In this document: piece by piece, positions 18,752 through 28,527 of the stretch
Layout of the letters: each line of letters starts with the position of its first letter
How positions within the stretch are numbered: the stretch's first letter is position 1
Assembly: GCF_900116175.1 (NCBI RefSeq)
Contig: NZ_FPCH01000004.1
Location: 248,001 to 312,000, forward strand
Reading direction: 5' to 3'
Length of the DNA: 64,000 bases
Origin: Hyphomicrobium facile
GTDB taxonomy: Bacteria > Pseudomonadota > Alphaproteobacteria > Rhizobiales > Hyphomicrobiaceae
The notes under the pieces: model-generated
What the model saw: only the letters and a program-made list of their open reading frames with translations
What the model was told of the DNA's origin: nothing
Database searches by the model: none
Position numbers and translations under genes: made by a program

Positions 18752-20329
18752 GTGACCGCCTCAACGGCAGCGCCGGCATCGGCCAATTCTGACACGACAC
18801 GTGCGGATATCTTCCCCGCGATCGATCAGTTCGCAAAAATCTACGATGAAGGCACGGCCCAGGTCGTCTGGACGCGCCTCATCGCAGATCTCGAAACGCC
18901 GGTGTCCGCCTACCTGAAGCTCGGCGAGCGTCGCGCCATGAGCTTCCTGTTGGAATCGGTCGAGGGTGGGTCCGCGCGCGGGCGCTACTCCGTCATCGGC
19001 TTCGCGCCGGACCTCGTTTGGAGAGCCAACGGCAGTACGGCGGAAATCAATCGAACCCCGGACGCCAATCCCGATGCGTTCGCAATCGACGGCAGCCCGG
19101 CGCTGGAATCGCTGCGCAAGCTTCTGGCCGATAGCGCGCTCTCTCTGCCCGAGGCCTTGCCGCCAATGGCGGCCGGCATCTTCGGCTATATGGGCTACGA
19201 CACGGTTCGGCTGATCGAAAAACTGCCCGAGATGAAGCCGGACGCTCTCGGCGTTCCGGATGCCATCCTGATCCGGCCGACGCTGATGCTCATCTTCGAC
19301 AACGTCAAGGATGAGATGACGCTCGTGACACCGGTCCGGCCGCGCGAGAACATCTCCGCTGCCGACGCCTACGGCGAAGCGCTCGCGCGCATCGAGAAGA
19401 CCATCAAGGCTCTCGAGACCCCGCTTCCGCTTGCCTCTTCGGCGCCTCAGCCAACCCATGCGCTTCCCGAGCCGCAATCGAACACCACGCCCGCCGACTA
19501 CATGGCGATGGTCACGAAGGCGAAGGAATACATCAAAGCCGGCGACATCTTTCAGGTCGTGCTTTCGCAGCGTTTCTCCGCGCCGTTTGCGCTTCCCTCA
19601 TTCGCGCTCTATCGCGCGTTGCGGCGGCTCAATCCCTCTCCGTTTCTGTTCCATCTCAATTTCGGCAACTTCCAGCTCGTCGGATCGTCGCCCGAAATTC
19701 TCGTCCGCGCCCGGGACGGCGTCGTCACCATCCGGCCCATCGCCGGTACCGCACCGCGCGGCGCGACCGACGCGGAAGACAAAGCGTTGGCCGCCAAGCT
19801 CCTCGCTGATCCCAAGGAGCGCTCCGAGCATCTGATGCTGCTCGACCTCGGCCGCAACGACGTCGGACGCGTCGCCGAGCCCGGCAGCGTCACCGTCACC
19901 GATAAATTCGTCATCGAGCGCTATAGCCATGTCATGCACATCGTTTCGAATGTGATCGGCAAGCTGGATGAAAAGAATCATGACGCGATCGACGCGCTGA
20001 TGGCGGGCTTCCCGGCGGGGACGGTGTCGGGTGCGCCGAAGGTGCGCGCCATGGAGATCATCGCCGAATTCGAAAAGGCGAAACGCGGTCCCTATGCGGG
20101 CTGCGTCGGTTATTTCTCGGCGAATGGCGAAATGGACACCTGCATCGTTCTGCGCACGGCGATCCTGAAGGACGGCATGATCCACGTGCAGGCGGGCGCC
20201 GGCATCGTGCACGACAGCATCCCCGAAAACGAACAGCAGGAATGCATCAATAAGGCGAAAGCCGTGGTGCGTGCCGCCGAAGAGGCCGTTCGCTTCGCCT
20301 CACGTTCATCCAACGCCGCTCAATCGTAG
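18752..20329 (+). CDS. trpE: Anthranilate synthase component I
   Basis: Forms anthranilate from chorismate together with TrpG. The chorismate-binding domain shows the core signatures QVVLSQRFSAP, SPEILVR, IRPIAGTAPRGAT, ERSEHLMLLDLGRNDVGR, SGAPKVRAMEIIAE and AGAGIVHDS. The GTG at 18752 lies seven bases past the ppiD stop with a GAGAG site; ATG 18716 in the same frame would overlap ppiD by 29 bases. I use the GTG but cannot exclude the other. The frame then has 525 residues, normal for TrpE. No attenuator-type leader peptide is visible because ppiD abuts it. Confidence 0.96.
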   Translation: MTASTAAPASANSDTTRADIFPAIDQFAKIYDEGTAQVVWTRLIADLETPVSAYLKLGERRAMSFLLESVEGGSARGRYSVIGFAPDLVWRANGSTAEINRTPDANPDAFAIDGSPALESLRKLLADSALSLPEALPPMAAGIFGYMGYDTVRLIEKLPEMKPDALGVPDAILIRPTLMLIFDNVKDEMTLVTPVRPRENISAADAYGEALARIEKTIKALETPLPLASSAPQPTHALPEPQSNTTPADYMAMVTKAKEYIKAGDIFQVVLSQRFSAPFALPSFALYRALRRLNPSPFLFHLNFGNFQLVGSSPEILVRARDGVVTIRPIAGTAPRGATDAEDKALAAKLLADPKERSEHLMLLDLGRNDVGRVAEPGSVTVTDKFVIERYSHVMHIVSNVIGKLDEKNHDAIDALMAGFPAGTVSGAPKVRAMEIIAEFEKAKRGPYAGCVGYFSANGEMDTCIVLRTAILKDGMIHVQAGAGIVHDSIPENEQQECINKAKAVVRAAEEAVRFASRSSNAAQS

Positions 20330-20346
20330 AACGGCACGCGCGCCGC

Positions 20347-20742
20347 TCAGGGAAGCTTCGTCGTCTCTGCACGCCAGCGCTTTGCCCATGCCCGCTGCCA
20401 CGGCGACCATTTCGGCCGCCACAGCAGGCTGACGACACTGTGCCAGACTGCGTAGATCGGTAACCAGAAGAGTACGCGGATCGGCAATACACCGAGCGCG
20501 AACGCCGCGCGCCGTATACGTTTCGATGCCGCGACGCCGTATTTCTGGCTTCGCGCCTTCACCCACGTTTGGACCGTCTCCCGGCCGAGAACGCGCTCGG
20601 CGACACGCAGCGCAATGAACGCCATGACCGCGAACGGCAGCAGCAGCCACAACACGATCCAAAGAAGTTGCGTGAAAACCCACCAGACGATGCTGATGAG
20701 AAGGGCAAGAATCCAAAAAAAAGGCGCCAGTAGATAATCCAT
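20347..20742 (-). CDS. Membrane protein of unknown function
   Basis: A 131-residue protein convergent with trpE. The first 50 residues are two Trp-rich hydrophobic helices (LLAPFFWILALLISIVWWVF and LWIVLWLLLPFAVMAFIAL), with a third weaker one at IRVLFWLPIYAVWHSVVSLLW. The tail is basic and Trp-rich. No family recognised; it seems a genuine small inner-membrane protein. Confidence 0.7.
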   Translation of the reverse strand: MDYLLAPFFWILALLISIVWWVFTQLLWIVLWLLLPFAVMAFIALRVAERVLGRETVQTWVKARSQKYGVAASKRIRRAAFALGVLPIRVLFWLPIYAVWHSVVSLLWRPKWSPWQRAWAKRWRAETTKLP

Positions 20743-20852
20743 TGCGGATGGACCTTGTCATCACGCCAGCGCGAATCTATGGCCTATCGCTTAACGGCAT
20801 CGATGACCTGCTGTAAGGTCCCCTCGTCCCGCAACGCCAGCCCAAGGCCGCA

Positions 20853-21365
20853 ATGCTTTCTCTTGCCCTCCTCCGCCACGCGAAATCAAGCTGGGACGCG
20901 AAGGACATCGACGATTTCGACCGCGCCTTGAACGACCGGGGGCGCGCCGCCGCACCAGTCATGGGGGGCGTTCTGAAAGAACTCCATTTCGCCCCCGAGC
21001 AGATTCTTTGTTCCCCCGCCAAGCGGACCCGCGAGACGCTGTCGCTGATCTCTTCATACGTCAAAGACGCCGAAGTCACATTCGACGATCAGTTGTATCT
21101 AACGGGACCGGACACTTTATTAGCGCGCCTTAAGACCGTTCCAGTCGGCATCAAACGCGTATTGATGATCGGTCACAACCCGGGAATGCACGGCCTCGCC
21201 CTGATGCTGGCAGGCACGGGCGACGCCAAGTCCATATCGCGTTTGGAAGATAAGTTTCCGACCGCGGCCCTGGCGACCTTTACCTTCCCGCAAGTCACTT
21301 GGCGCGATTTGACGCCCGCCTCGGGGCACCTCGAGGCCTTTATCACGCCGCGCGACCGCAGCTGA
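20853..21365 (+). CDS. sixA: SixA-like histidine phosphatase
   Basis: A 170-residue phosphoglycerate-mutase-fold phosphatase. The catalytic motif is LLRHAKSSW at the start, and the second His lies in MIGHNPGMHGLALML. SixA proteins dephosphorylate phosphohistidine on phosphotransfer domains; the target here is unknown. It sits between trpE and trpG, an arrangement seen in other Hyphomicrobiales. Confidence 0.88.
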   Translation: MLSLALLRHAKSSWDAKDIDDFDRALNDRGRAAAPVMGGVLKELHFAPEQILCSPAKRTRETLSLISSYVKDAEVTFDDQLYLTGPDTLLARLKTVPVGIKRVLMIGHNPGMHGLALMLAGTGDAKSISRLEDKFPTAALATFTFPQVTWRDLTPASGHLEAFITPRDRS

Positions 21366-21493
21366 AACTCCGAAACGCCGTCCCGCGTTGAAACAAGCCG
21401 TCTGGGGGCCATATTTTCCGTGTCGCGGTGCGTCCGGGGTCTGCTAGAAGGGCGTTGTCCGCTATGATGCGCGCCGGCAGACCAAGGGCCAAT

Positions 21494-22090
21494 ATGCTGA
21501 TCCTGATCGATAACTACGATAGCTTCACCTACAATCTCGTCCATTATCTGGGTGAGCTTGGCGCCGAAAGCGTCGTCATTCGCAACGACAAGGTTTCAGC
21601 CGACGAAGTGCTCGCGAAGAAGCCGCAAGCGATCGTCCTGTCGCCGGGCCCGTGCACGCCGAACGAGGCCGGCGTCTGCCTGGACCTCATCAAGAAAGCC
21701 GGCCCCACGATCCCGCTGCTTGGCGTCTGCCTCGGCCATCAGGCGATCGGCCAAGCCTACGGCGGCAACGTCGTTCGCGCGCCGTCCCCGATGCACGGCA
21801 AGCTGTCGACGATCTCCAACACCGGCAAGGGCATCTTCAAGGATCTGCCGAAGCGCTTCGAGATCACGCGCTATCATTCGCTCATCGTCGACCGCGCGAC
21901 GCTTCCCGATTGCCTGGAAGTCACGGCCGAAACCGACGATGGAATTATCATGGGGCTGCAGCACAAGACGCACCCCGTCCACGGCGTTCAGTTCCATCCT
22001 GAAAGCATCGCGTCCGAGCAGGGGCACGCGCTCCTTGCCAATTTCCTTTCGCTTGCAGGCTTCACGCCGAAAAGCCGTAAGGCGGCCTGA
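21494..22090 (+). CDS. trpG: Anthranilate synthase component II (glutamine amidotransferase)
   Basis: Glutaminase subunit that feeds ammonia to TrpE. It has 198 residues from ATG 21494 ([19 protein letters not shown]). The nucleophile Cys lies in [12 protein letters not shown], and the His-Glu pair in [14 protein letters not shown]. Upstream in-frame codons to 21428 lack family similarity. It is followed 3 bases later by trpD, in the order trpG-trpD-trpC-moaC-moeA. Confidence 0.97.
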   Translation: MLILIDNYDSFTYNLVHYLGELGAESVVIRNDKVSADEVLAKKPQAIVLSPGPCTPNEAGVCLDLIKKAGPTIPLLGVCLGHQAIGQAYGGNVVRAPSPMHGKLSTISNTGKGIFKDLPKRFEITRYHSLIVDRATLPDCLEVTAETDDGIIMGLQHKTHPVHGVQFHPESIASEQGHALLANFLSLAGFTPKSRKAA

Positions 22091-22093
22091 AAC

Positions 22094-23143
22094 GTGACAA
22101 CCACCGCAACAGTTGCCAATCCAGCCCGCGAACTGAAGCAGCTTATGAACCGTATCGCCGACGGGGAAACCCTCGGCGACGACGGCATGCAGCAGGCGCT
22201 CGATCTTCTGATGTCCGGCATCGCCCCGCCCGTCGCGATGGGCGCGTTCCTGATGGGCGTTCGGGTGCGCGGCGAAACGACGGAAGAAATCACCGGCGCC
22301 GCCAAGTTCATGCGTGGCCGGATGACGACGGTCGATGCCCCGCCAGGCGCAATTGACATCGTCGGTACCGGCGGCGACAGCAGCGGCACCTATAATATTT
22401 CGACCGCCGCAACGTTCGTTGCGGCCGGAGCCGGCGCGATCGTCGCCAAGCACGGCAACCGGGCCGTGACCTCGCTCTCCGGGGCCTCCGACGTCCTCTC
22501 GGCACTCGGCGTCAAGCTCGACGTGCCGCCCGTCATCGTCTCGAACGCGATCGCCGACGCCGGAGTGGGCTTCCTCTGGGCGCCGCTCTACCATCCGACC
22601 TTCAAGACATGGGCGCCGATCCGCGCCGATCTCGGCCTCCGGACGCTCTTCAACCTGCTCGGGCCGCTCTGCAATCCGGCGCGCGTAACGCGTCAGGTCC
22701 TCGGCGTCTATGACAGGAAGCTCGTCGAACCGATCGCCGAAGTTCTGCGCAAGCTCGGCTCAACTCATGCATGGGTTGTCCATGGCGCCGACGGCATGGA
22801 CGAACTGACGACCACGGGCGCGACCCACGTCGCCGAATTGAAGGACGGCGATATCTTCGCCTTCGAACTGACGCCCGAAGATGCGGGTCTCGAGCGGAGC
22901 CACATCGAAGCACTGAAGGGCGGCGACGCAGCCACCAACGCGGCCGCCATTCACGCGCTTCTCCAGGGCGAAACTGGCCCCTATCGCGACATCGTCGTTC
23001 TGAACGCCGCAGCGGCCCTCATCGTCGCCGGCAAGGCCGACGGGCTGCCGGATGGCATCGCGAAAGCCGAATTGTCTATCGATAGCGGCCGCGCCGCACG
23101 CGCGCTCGACCGACTGGTCGCCGTCACCAACGAACGAGTTTAA
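22094..23143 (+). CDS. trpD: Anthranilate phosphoribosyltransferase
   Basis: Transfers phosphoribosyl from PRPP to anthranilate, second step of the tryptophan branch. The 349-residue frame starts at a GTG three bases after trpG. Signatures are IVGTGGDSSGTYNIST, VAKHGNRAVTSLSGASDVL, FLWAPLYHPTFK and LLGPLCNPARVTRQVLGVYD. It is coupled by short spacing to trpC. Confidence 0.97.
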   Translation: MTTTATVANPARELKQLMNRIADGETLGDDGMQQALDLLMSGIAPPVAMGAFLMGVRVRGETTEEITGAAKFMRGRMTTVDAPPGAIDIVGTGGDSSGTYNISTAATFVAAGAGAIVAKHGNRAVTSLSGASDVLSALGVKLDVPPVIVSNAIADAGVGFLWAPLYHPTFKTWAPIRADLGLRTLFNLLGPLCNPARVTRQVLGVYDRKLVEPIAEVLRKLGSTHAWVVHGADGMDELTTTGATHVAELKDGDIFAFELTPEDAGLERSHIEALKGGDAATNAAAIHALLQGETGPYRDIVVLNAAAALIVAGKADGLPDGIAKAELSIDSGRAARALDRLVAVTNERV

Positions 23144-23146
23144 GAG

Positions 23147-23950
23147 ATGGCCGACATCCTCGACAAAATCACCGCCTATAAGCGCGAAGAGGTCGCGCGC
23201 GCCAAGACGCTGAAGCCGCTGCGCGTCATTGCCGAGTATGCACGTTCGGCGCCGAAGGTGCGCTCGTTCGCCGGCGCCATCGAAGCGAAGCTTCAGAAAA
23301 AGCAACCCGCACTGATCGCCGAAATCAAAAAGGCTTCACCTTCGAAAGGCCTGATCCGCGCCGACTTCGATCCGCCCGCTCTCGCCAAGGCCTATGAGGC
23401 AGGCGGCGCCGCCTGTCTTTCGGTGCTGACCGACCGGCCATCGTTTCAAGGCGCACCCGAGTTCTTGACGGCTGCACGCGAGGCGACGTCGCTTCCCGTA
23501 TTGCGCAAGGACTTCATGATCGACACCTACCAGGTTGCAGAAGCCCGCGCCTGGGGCGCCGACTGCATCTTGATCATCCTCGCCGAGGTCGACGACGCGA
23601 CGGCTCACGATCTCGCGGCCGCGGCGCAGGACTGGGGCATGGATGCCATCGCCGAAGTCCATGATGCAGAGGAACTGCAACGCGCGCTGAAGCTCGATTG
23701 CCGCCTCATCGGCATCAACAATCGCAACCTCAAGACCTTCGAGGTGAAGCTCGAGACGACAGAAGTGCTCGCACCGCAAATTCCCGCCGGCCGGATCGTC
23801 GTCGGCGAAAGCGGCATCTTCACCAGCGCCGACATCGCGCGCCTCTCCAAAGTTGGCGTCGGCACGTTCCTGGTCGGCGAAAGCCTGATGCGGCAAGCCG
23901 ATGTGACGGCCGCAACGAAGTCCTTGCTTCAGCCGGCGGCTGTCGCATGA
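23147..23950 (+). CDS. trpC: Indole-3-glycerol phosphate synthase
   Basis: Closes the indole ring to give indole-3-glycerol phosphate. The 267-residue barrel shows [54 protein letters not shown] and [12 protein letters not shown]. Its stop overlaps the moaC ATG (ATGA), so molybdenum-cofactor genes are co-translated with the trp genes. TrpF, TrpB and TrpA are not in the window. Confidence 0.97.
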   Translation: MADILDKITAYKREEVARAKTLKPLRVIAEYARSAPKVRSFAGAIEAKLQKKQPALIAEIKKASPSKGLIRADFDPPALAKAYEAGGAACLSVLTDRPSFQGAPEFLTAAREATSLPVLRKDFMIDTYQVAEARAWGADCILIILAEVDDATAHDLAAAAQDWGMDAIAEVHDAEELQRALKLDCRLIGINNRNLKTFEVKLETTEVLAPQIPAGRIVVGESGIFTSADIARLSKVGVGTFLVGESLMRQADVTAATKSLLQPAAVA

Positions 23951-24423
23951 GCAAGCTCTCCCACATCAACGAAAAGGGCGAAGCCCGAATGGTCGACGTC
24001 TCGGACAAGGCCACGACGGCCCGCCGCGCCGTCGCCGAGGGCTTTGTCGCGATGCGCCCCGCTACGTTGGAACTCGTCGAAAAGGGTGAGGCGCACAAAG
24101 GCGACGTCATCGGCACCGCGCGCATCGCCGGCATCATGGCCGCCAAGCGGACGCACGAGTTGATCCCGCTTTGTCATCCGCTCGCGATCACCAAAGCGAC
24201 AATCGATTTCACGCTCTCACAGTCTCCTCCCGGCATCCGTGTGACGGCGGAGGTGAAAGTATCGAGCCAGACGGGCGTCGAGATGGAAGCTTTGACGGCC
24301 GTATCGGTCGCCTGTCTGACGCTCTACGACATGCTCAAAGCTGCCGACAAATCGATGATCATCGAAGGCGTACGCCTCATCGCGAAGGACGGCGGCAAGT
24401 CGGGTGTCTACCGTGCCAGCTAG
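23947..24423 (+). CDS. moaC: Cyclic pyranopterin monophosphate synthase (MoaC)
   Basis: Acts with MoaA in the first stage of molybdenum-cofactor synthesis. The 158-residue frame from ATG 23947 shows [50 protein letters not shown] and the active-site Lys/Asp region [14 protein letters not shown]. The ATGA overlap with trpC fixes the start. It is followed by a repeat-like palindrome and then moeA. The cofactor would serve enzymes such as the molybdopterin oxidoreductase at 30.4 kb. Confidence 0.96.
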   Translation: MSKLSHINEKGEARMVDVSDKATTARRAVAEGFVAMRPATLELVEKGEAHKGDVIGTARIAGIMAAKRTHELIPLCHPLAITKATIDFTLSQSPPGIRVTAEVKVSSQTGVEMEALTAVSVACLTLYDMLKAADKSMIIEGVRLIAKDGGKSGVYRAS

Positions 24424-24469
24424 AGCGTTTTCAAGCGAAGTGGACACCGGTTCGCGTGAAGAAAACGCG
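24424..24469 (+). repeat. Dispersed Hyphomicrobiales-type intergenic palindrome
   Basis: The element reads AGCGTTTTCAAGCGAAG, then TGGACACCGGTTCGCGTG, then AAGAAAACGCG. Arms GCGTTTTC (24425-24432) and GAAAACGC (24461-24468) pair, and inner arms GCGAA/TTCGC can add to the stem. I recall near-identical copies in intergenic positions across Bradyrhizobium, Mesorhizobium and relatives. It lies directly after the moaC stop and before moeA. I see no second copy in this window. Confidence 0.6.
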
Positions 24470-24507
24470 ATGAAAAAAGACTCGCGTTCCGGAGGCGCCT
24501 GACGCCC

Positions 24508-25731
24508 ATGTCACTCGGTATGTCACTGCTGCTGGTCACCGAGGCGCTGAAGCGCATTTTGGATGTTGCGTCGACACTGGAGAGCGAGAACGTCGGGCTG
24601 CTCCAGGCGCGAGGCCGCACGCTCGCGGCACCGCTCATCTCGAAGCTCGACAATCCGCCATTCGATGCCTCTGCGATGGATGGCTACGCCGTACGCGCGG
24701 ACGACGTTGCGAGCATTCCCGCTTCGCTCACCGTGATCGCAGAGGCCGGCGCAGGCCGGCCCTTCACGGGATCGCTCGGCCAAGGCGAAGCCGTGCGCAT
24801 TTTCACCGGCGGCCGTTTGCCGGAAGGCGCCGACGCGATCGTCATTCAGGAAAACGTCGACGCATCCGGAACTGCGATCACCGTGCGCGAGACCGCGGCC
24901 CGCGGCGCCAACATCAGACCCAAAGGCGAAGATTTCAGGAAGGACGATATCCTTCTCGAACAAGGGCGATGCCTGACCGCGCGCGACGTGCTGATCGGCG
25001 CATCGTCCGGTCATGCCGAGCTTCCGGTCGTGCGCAAACCAGTCATCGCCATCCTCTCGACGGGCGACGAGCTTGTTCCGCCGGGAAGCCCCCTAGGACC
25101 GGGCCAGATCTCCGCTTCCAATGCCTATGGCCTCGCGGCGATTGTTGAAGCAGCAGGCGCTGAAGCCCGCGTTCTCGGAATTGCGCGCGATACCTTCGCA
25201 TCTCTCGACGAACGTATTGCCGCGTCCGATGGCGCCGACATTCTGGTCACGAGCGGCGGCGCGTCAGTCGGCGATCACGATCTCGTCCGCCCAGCGCTCG
25301 AAAAAGCGGGCGCCAAGCTCGATTTCTATAAAATTGCGATGCGTCCGGGAAAGCCGCTGTTCTTCGGATCGCGCGTTCAAAACGGCAGCACGCAACACTG
25401 CCTGGGCCTGCCGGGAAATCCGGTTTCCGCCATGATCTGCGCACGGGTATTTCTCGTGCCGCTCATCGGCCGGTTGCTCGGACGGGAAACCCCATTCCAA
25501 GCACTGACAGCCGTGCTCGCCGAACCGCTCCCCGCCAACGGCCCCCGCGAGCATTACATGCGCGGACTGTTGGATATGAGCGAGTCACCTCCACGCGTCG
25601 TAGCGTTCAAAAGTCAGGACAGCGGGCTGATCAAATCTTTGCAGCGTGCGGATTGTCTCGTCGTGATTCCGGCGAACACGCCGGCTCAGCCCCTCGGATC
25701 GCCGGTGAAAGTGCTGAAGCTCGATATCTGA
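24508..25731 (+). CDS. moeA: Molybdopterin molybdenumtransferase (MoeA)
   Basis: Inserts molybdate into adenylated molybdopterin, the last common step of cofactor synthesis. The 407-residue frame shows PPFDASAMDGYAVRADD, GRLPEGADAIVIQENV, GVDV-like LSTGDELVPPG, the MPT-binding TSGGASVGDHDLV and PLFFGSR...GLPGNPVSAMIC. ATG 24508 lies 12 bases after a GGAGG site; ATG 24520 (MSLLLVTEALKRIL) is an equally typical MoeA start. The moaC gene is separated by the palindromic repeat. Confidence 0.95.
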   Translation: MSLGMSLLLVTEALKRILDVASTLESENVGLLQARGRTLAAPLISKLDNPPFDASAMDGYAVRADDVASIPASLTVIAEAGAGRPFTGSLGQGEAVRIFTGGRLPEGADAIVIQENVDASGTAITVRETAARGANIRPKGEDFRKDDILLEQGRCLTARDVLIGASSGHAELPVVRKPVIAILSTGDELVPPGSPLGPGQISASNAYGLAAIVEAAGAEARVLGIARDTFASLDERIAASDGADILVTSGGASVGDHDLVRPALEKAGAKLDFYKIAMRPGKPLFFGSRVQNGSTQHCLGLPGNPVSAMICARVFLVPLIGRLLGRETPFQALTAVLAEPLPANGPREHYMRGLLDMSESPPRVVAFKSQDSGLIKSLQRADCLVVIPANTPAQPLGSPVKVLKLDI

Positions 25732-25861
25732 TGCATTAATAGGCACACGTCCCAATCGGACACCGGCATCCCGCGAATTCCGGGCGATTTCATCTTCTTC
25801 GGGAACATTCGAGCAGAGCGTCGCGTTTTTCGGGCTCATCTGTTGGGCCGAGGCGCTGTAT

Positions 25862-26701
25862 ATGCTTATTCACGTTGGTTACGATATCGGTCTGCAGCTT
25901 GATGCGCCGACGCCGCTTCTATTGCTTCTAGACGTCCATCCGAGCCGCCGCCGCGACATCGTCTACGAAAACGCGCTGAACGTTCCTGACATTCCCATCG
26001 AGCGCGGACTTGATCTCTATGGAAACCGGACGCAGCGGCTTGTTGCGCCCGCAGGTCCTTTAAAACTGAGCTACCGTGCCGTTGTGCGCGATCCAGGCGT
26101 TCTCGATGAGACGCCGCTCAATGCCCGCGAAATTCCGATACCCGACCTTCCGAACTACGCGATGCACTTCTTGAGCGGCAGTCGCTATTGCGAAACCGAC
26201 GAACTGACGCCGATCGCGTGGCAGCTCTTCGGCAACGTTTCCCCCGGATACGCGCGCGTCAAAGCGATCTGCGAGTTCGTTCACAACCACATCAAATTCG
26301 ATTATCAGGCCGCCCGCTCAACACGCACGGCAGCCGAAGCCTATAAGGAGGGAACGGGCGTCTGTCGCGACTTCGCGCATCTCGCCATCGCCTTCTGCCG
26401 CTGCCTCAACATTCCGGCGGCATACGTCAACGGCTTCCTCGGCGACATTGGCGTGCCTCCCGATCCCGCGCCGATGGACTTCAGCGCCTGGTTCGAAGCC
26501 TACATCGATCATCGCTGGGTGACGTTCGACGCTCGCCACAACGCGCCCAGAACCGGCCGCGTGGTCATTGCGCGCGGACGCGACGCCGCCGACGTGGCCA
26601 TGATCACGTCGTTCGGTCAGCACTATCTGGGTGAGTTCAAAGTCGTATGTGAAGAAGTTGCACCGCAACGCGCGGAGCAACTGACGTCTCACGCGGCCTG
26701 A
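25862..26701 (+). CDS. Transglutaminase-like family protein
   Basis: A 279-residue cytoplasmic protein of the transglutaminase/protease-like superfamily. The N-terminal beta domain is followed by the catalytic-core-like block GTGVCRDFAHLAIAFCRCLN with the nucleophile Cys. The usual His position reads MDFSAWFEAYIDHRWVTFDARHN, so a Ser replaces the His of the common HAW motif, while the Asp is kept. That variant also occurs in related bacterial proteins by my recollection. Activity is therefore uncertain. It converges with efp. Confidence 0.82.
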   Translation: MLIHVGYDIGLQLDAPTPLLLLLDVHPSRRRDIVYENALNVPDIPIERGLDLYGNRTQRLVAPAGPLKLSYRAVVRDPGVLDETPLNAREIPIPDLPNYAMHFLSGSRYCETDELTPIAWQLFGNVSPGYARVKAICEFVHNHIKFDYQAARSTRTAAEAYKEGTGVCRDFAHLAIAFCRCLNIPAAYVNGFLGDIGVPPDPAPMDFSAWFEAYIDHRWVTFDARHNAPRTGRVVIARGRDAADVAMITSFGQHYLGEFKVVCEEVAPQRAEQLTSHAA

Positions 26702-26725
26702 TATCGATGGGCCGAGCCCGTCGAA

Positions 26726-27292
26726 TTAGTCCTTCGCGCGCTCGACGTACGAGCCGTCAGCCGTCATGACGACGACGCGCGTACCGGCGCCGATGTGCGG
26801 CGGCACCATCACGCGGGCGCCGTTCGAAAGCTTCGCGGGCTTGTAGGACGATGAAGCTGTCTGGCCCTTGACGACGGGGTCGGCCTCGACGATTTCAAAC
26901 GTCACGCGCTGCGGCAGTTCGATCGAGATCGGGTTGCCTTCGTGCAGCGATACGAGGCACGTCATGCCTTCCTGCAGCCACTGCCCCTGGTCACCCACCA
27001 CGTCCTTGGAGATCGCGATCTGATCGAAGGTTTCGGGCTGCATGAAGTTGTAGCCCATGTCGTCTTCGTAGAGGAAATTGTAGTCTTTTTCATCGAGATA
27101 GGCGCGCTCGACCTGGTCGGTCGTGCGATAACGCTCGACAAGCTTCACGCCGTCAGCGATGCGGCGCAGTTCGAGATGGGTCACGGGGGTGCCCTTGCCC
27201 GGATGGATGTTTTCGGCGTGCATCACGACGGCAAGCCTGCCATCGAGATCGAGCACGTTGCCTTTACGAACCGAGCTTGCAATAACCTTCAC
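26726..27292 (-). CDS. efp: Translation elongation factor P
   Basis: Relieves ribosome stalling at polyproline. The chosen start is a GTG at 27292 (or 27295), preceded by a clear GGAGA site at correct spacing; the longer ATG at 27322 would put that site inside the gene. From there the 188-residue length is canonical. The sequence shows [18 protein letters not shown] and the loop [14 protein letters not shown], whose Lys is the residue beta-lysylated by EpmA, then the OB domain ending [19 protein letters not shown]. The modification genes epmA and epmB lie next door, divergently. Confidence 0.94.
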   Translation of the reverse strand: MKVIASSVRKGNVLDLDGRLAVVMHAENIHPGKGTPVTHLELRRIADGVKLVERYRTTDQVERAYLDEKDYNFLYEDDMGYNFMQPETFDQIAISKDVVGDQGQWLQEGMTCLVSLHEGNPISIELPQRVTFEIVEADPVVKGQTASSSYKPAKLSNGARVMVPPHIGAGTRVVVMTADGSYVERAKD

Positions 27293-27447
27293 CACGTAAC
27301 CGTCTCCGATCTCAAAATTCATGCGCTACGGCCGCCACATGGGCGGCCGGCCGGCGGAAGCCTTCAGGGATTCTGTCGCGTCTCTTACCCGCTTAGTCAG
27401 TTGCCGCCAAGTGCGGCAACCCTGTGCTTAACCCTCAATTTGTCAGC

Positions 27448-28497
27448 ATGTCGCAACTTTCCTCCTGGTGGAGACCTGATCGCCATGCCGACCGCAGGCC
27501 TTTTCTCATTGGCCGGGGCCGGATCAAGTCCGCGATAAGAAGTTGGTTTCTTTCGCAAGGGTTCCTCGAAGTCGAACCGGGCCTGTTGCAGGTTTCCCCC
27601 GGCAACGAGACACACCTTCACGCGTTCAGGACCGAGCTTATCGGAACCGACCTCTCGCGCCGGGACCTCTATCTCCACACGTCCCCTGAGTTCGCGATGA
27701 AGAAACTCCTTGCGGCTGGCGAGACGAAAATTTTCGCTTTCTCGCCGGTCTTTCGCAACCGCGAGCGGGGCAGCCTGCATTCGCCCGAATTCACGATGCT
27801 GGAGTGGTACCGGGCGAACGAACCGTACGAAACTTTGTGGGCGGATTGCCAGGCGATCCTCGATATCGCGGCCGAGACGACGGGGCGCACCGAGTGGTCG
27901 TTTCGCGGAAAGCCGTGCGATATCACCAGGCGCTACGACTGGACGACGCTCTATCAGGCGTTTGCTCAGTTTGCCGAAATTCCGCTGCACCAGACGACGA
28001 GCGCAACATCGGTTGATCGTGAGAAGCTTGCGGGCTTCGCGAGAGCCCAAGGCATTCGCGTCGGCGACGACGACACGTGGTCGGATATTTTCAGCCGCGT
28101 ACTGGTTGAAAAGATCGAGCCGGGACTTGGACTCTACCGGCCGGAGATCCTGTGCGAGTATCCGATCTCGGAAGCCGCGCTGGCCCGCCCAAACGCGGAA
28201 GATCCGTGCGTAGCCGAACGCTTCGAGCTTTACGTCTGCGGCGTCGAGCTGGCGAATGGCTTCGGCGAATTGACGGACGCCGCCGAACAGCGCCGCCGCT
28301 TCGAAAAATGGATGGCCGACAAGCAGCGCATATACGGCGAACGCTATCCGCTGGACGAGGACTTCCTCGCAGCCCTCGCCCATATGCCACCGGCTTCCGG
28401 CTGTGCCCTCGGCTTCGACCGCTTGGCCATGCTGGCGACCGGCGCCGAGCGCGTCGATCAAGTGATCTGGACGCCGATGCCGTGCGATCTGGAATGA
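27448..28497 (+). CDS. epmA: EF-P-(R)-beta-lysine ligase EpmA (PoxA/GenX)
   Basis: Attaches (R)-beta-lysine to EF-P, a paralogue of class II lysyl-tRNA synthetase lacking the anticodon domain. The motifs are WWRPDRHADRRPFLIGRGRI, FLEVEPGLLQVSPG, LYLHTSPEFAMKKLLAAG, FSPVFRNRERGSLHSPEFTMLEWYRA and ASGCALGFDRLAMLATGA. The start ATG 27448 is chosen; a GTG at 27424 would add 8 residues. Divergent from efp with about 155 bases between starts, a clear functional pairing. Confidence 0.95.
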   Translation: MSQLSSWWRPDRHADRRPFLIGRGRIKSAIRSWFLSQGFLEVEPGLLQVSPGNETHLHAFRTELIGTDLSRRDLYLHTSPEFAMKKLLAAGETKIFAFSPVFRNRERGSLHSPEFTMLEWYRANEPYETLWADCQAILDIAAETTGRTEWSFRGKPCDITRRYDWTTLYQAFAQFAEIPLHQTTSATSVDREKLAGFARAQGIRVGDDDTWSDIFSRVLVEKIEPGLGLYRPEILCEYPISEAALARPNAEDPCVAERFELYVCGVELANGFGELTDAAEQRRRFEKWMADKQRIYGERYPLDEDFLAALAHMPPASGCALGFDRLAMLATGAERVDQVIWTPMPCDLE

Positions 28498-28527
28498 TTT
28501 TATTGGCGAAGCCTTGGGGAAGACGTG

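Noticed and set aside
17167-18795. 542-codon leftward frame opposite ppiD
   Set aside because: Antisense shadow; ppiD has clear domains in the other frame.
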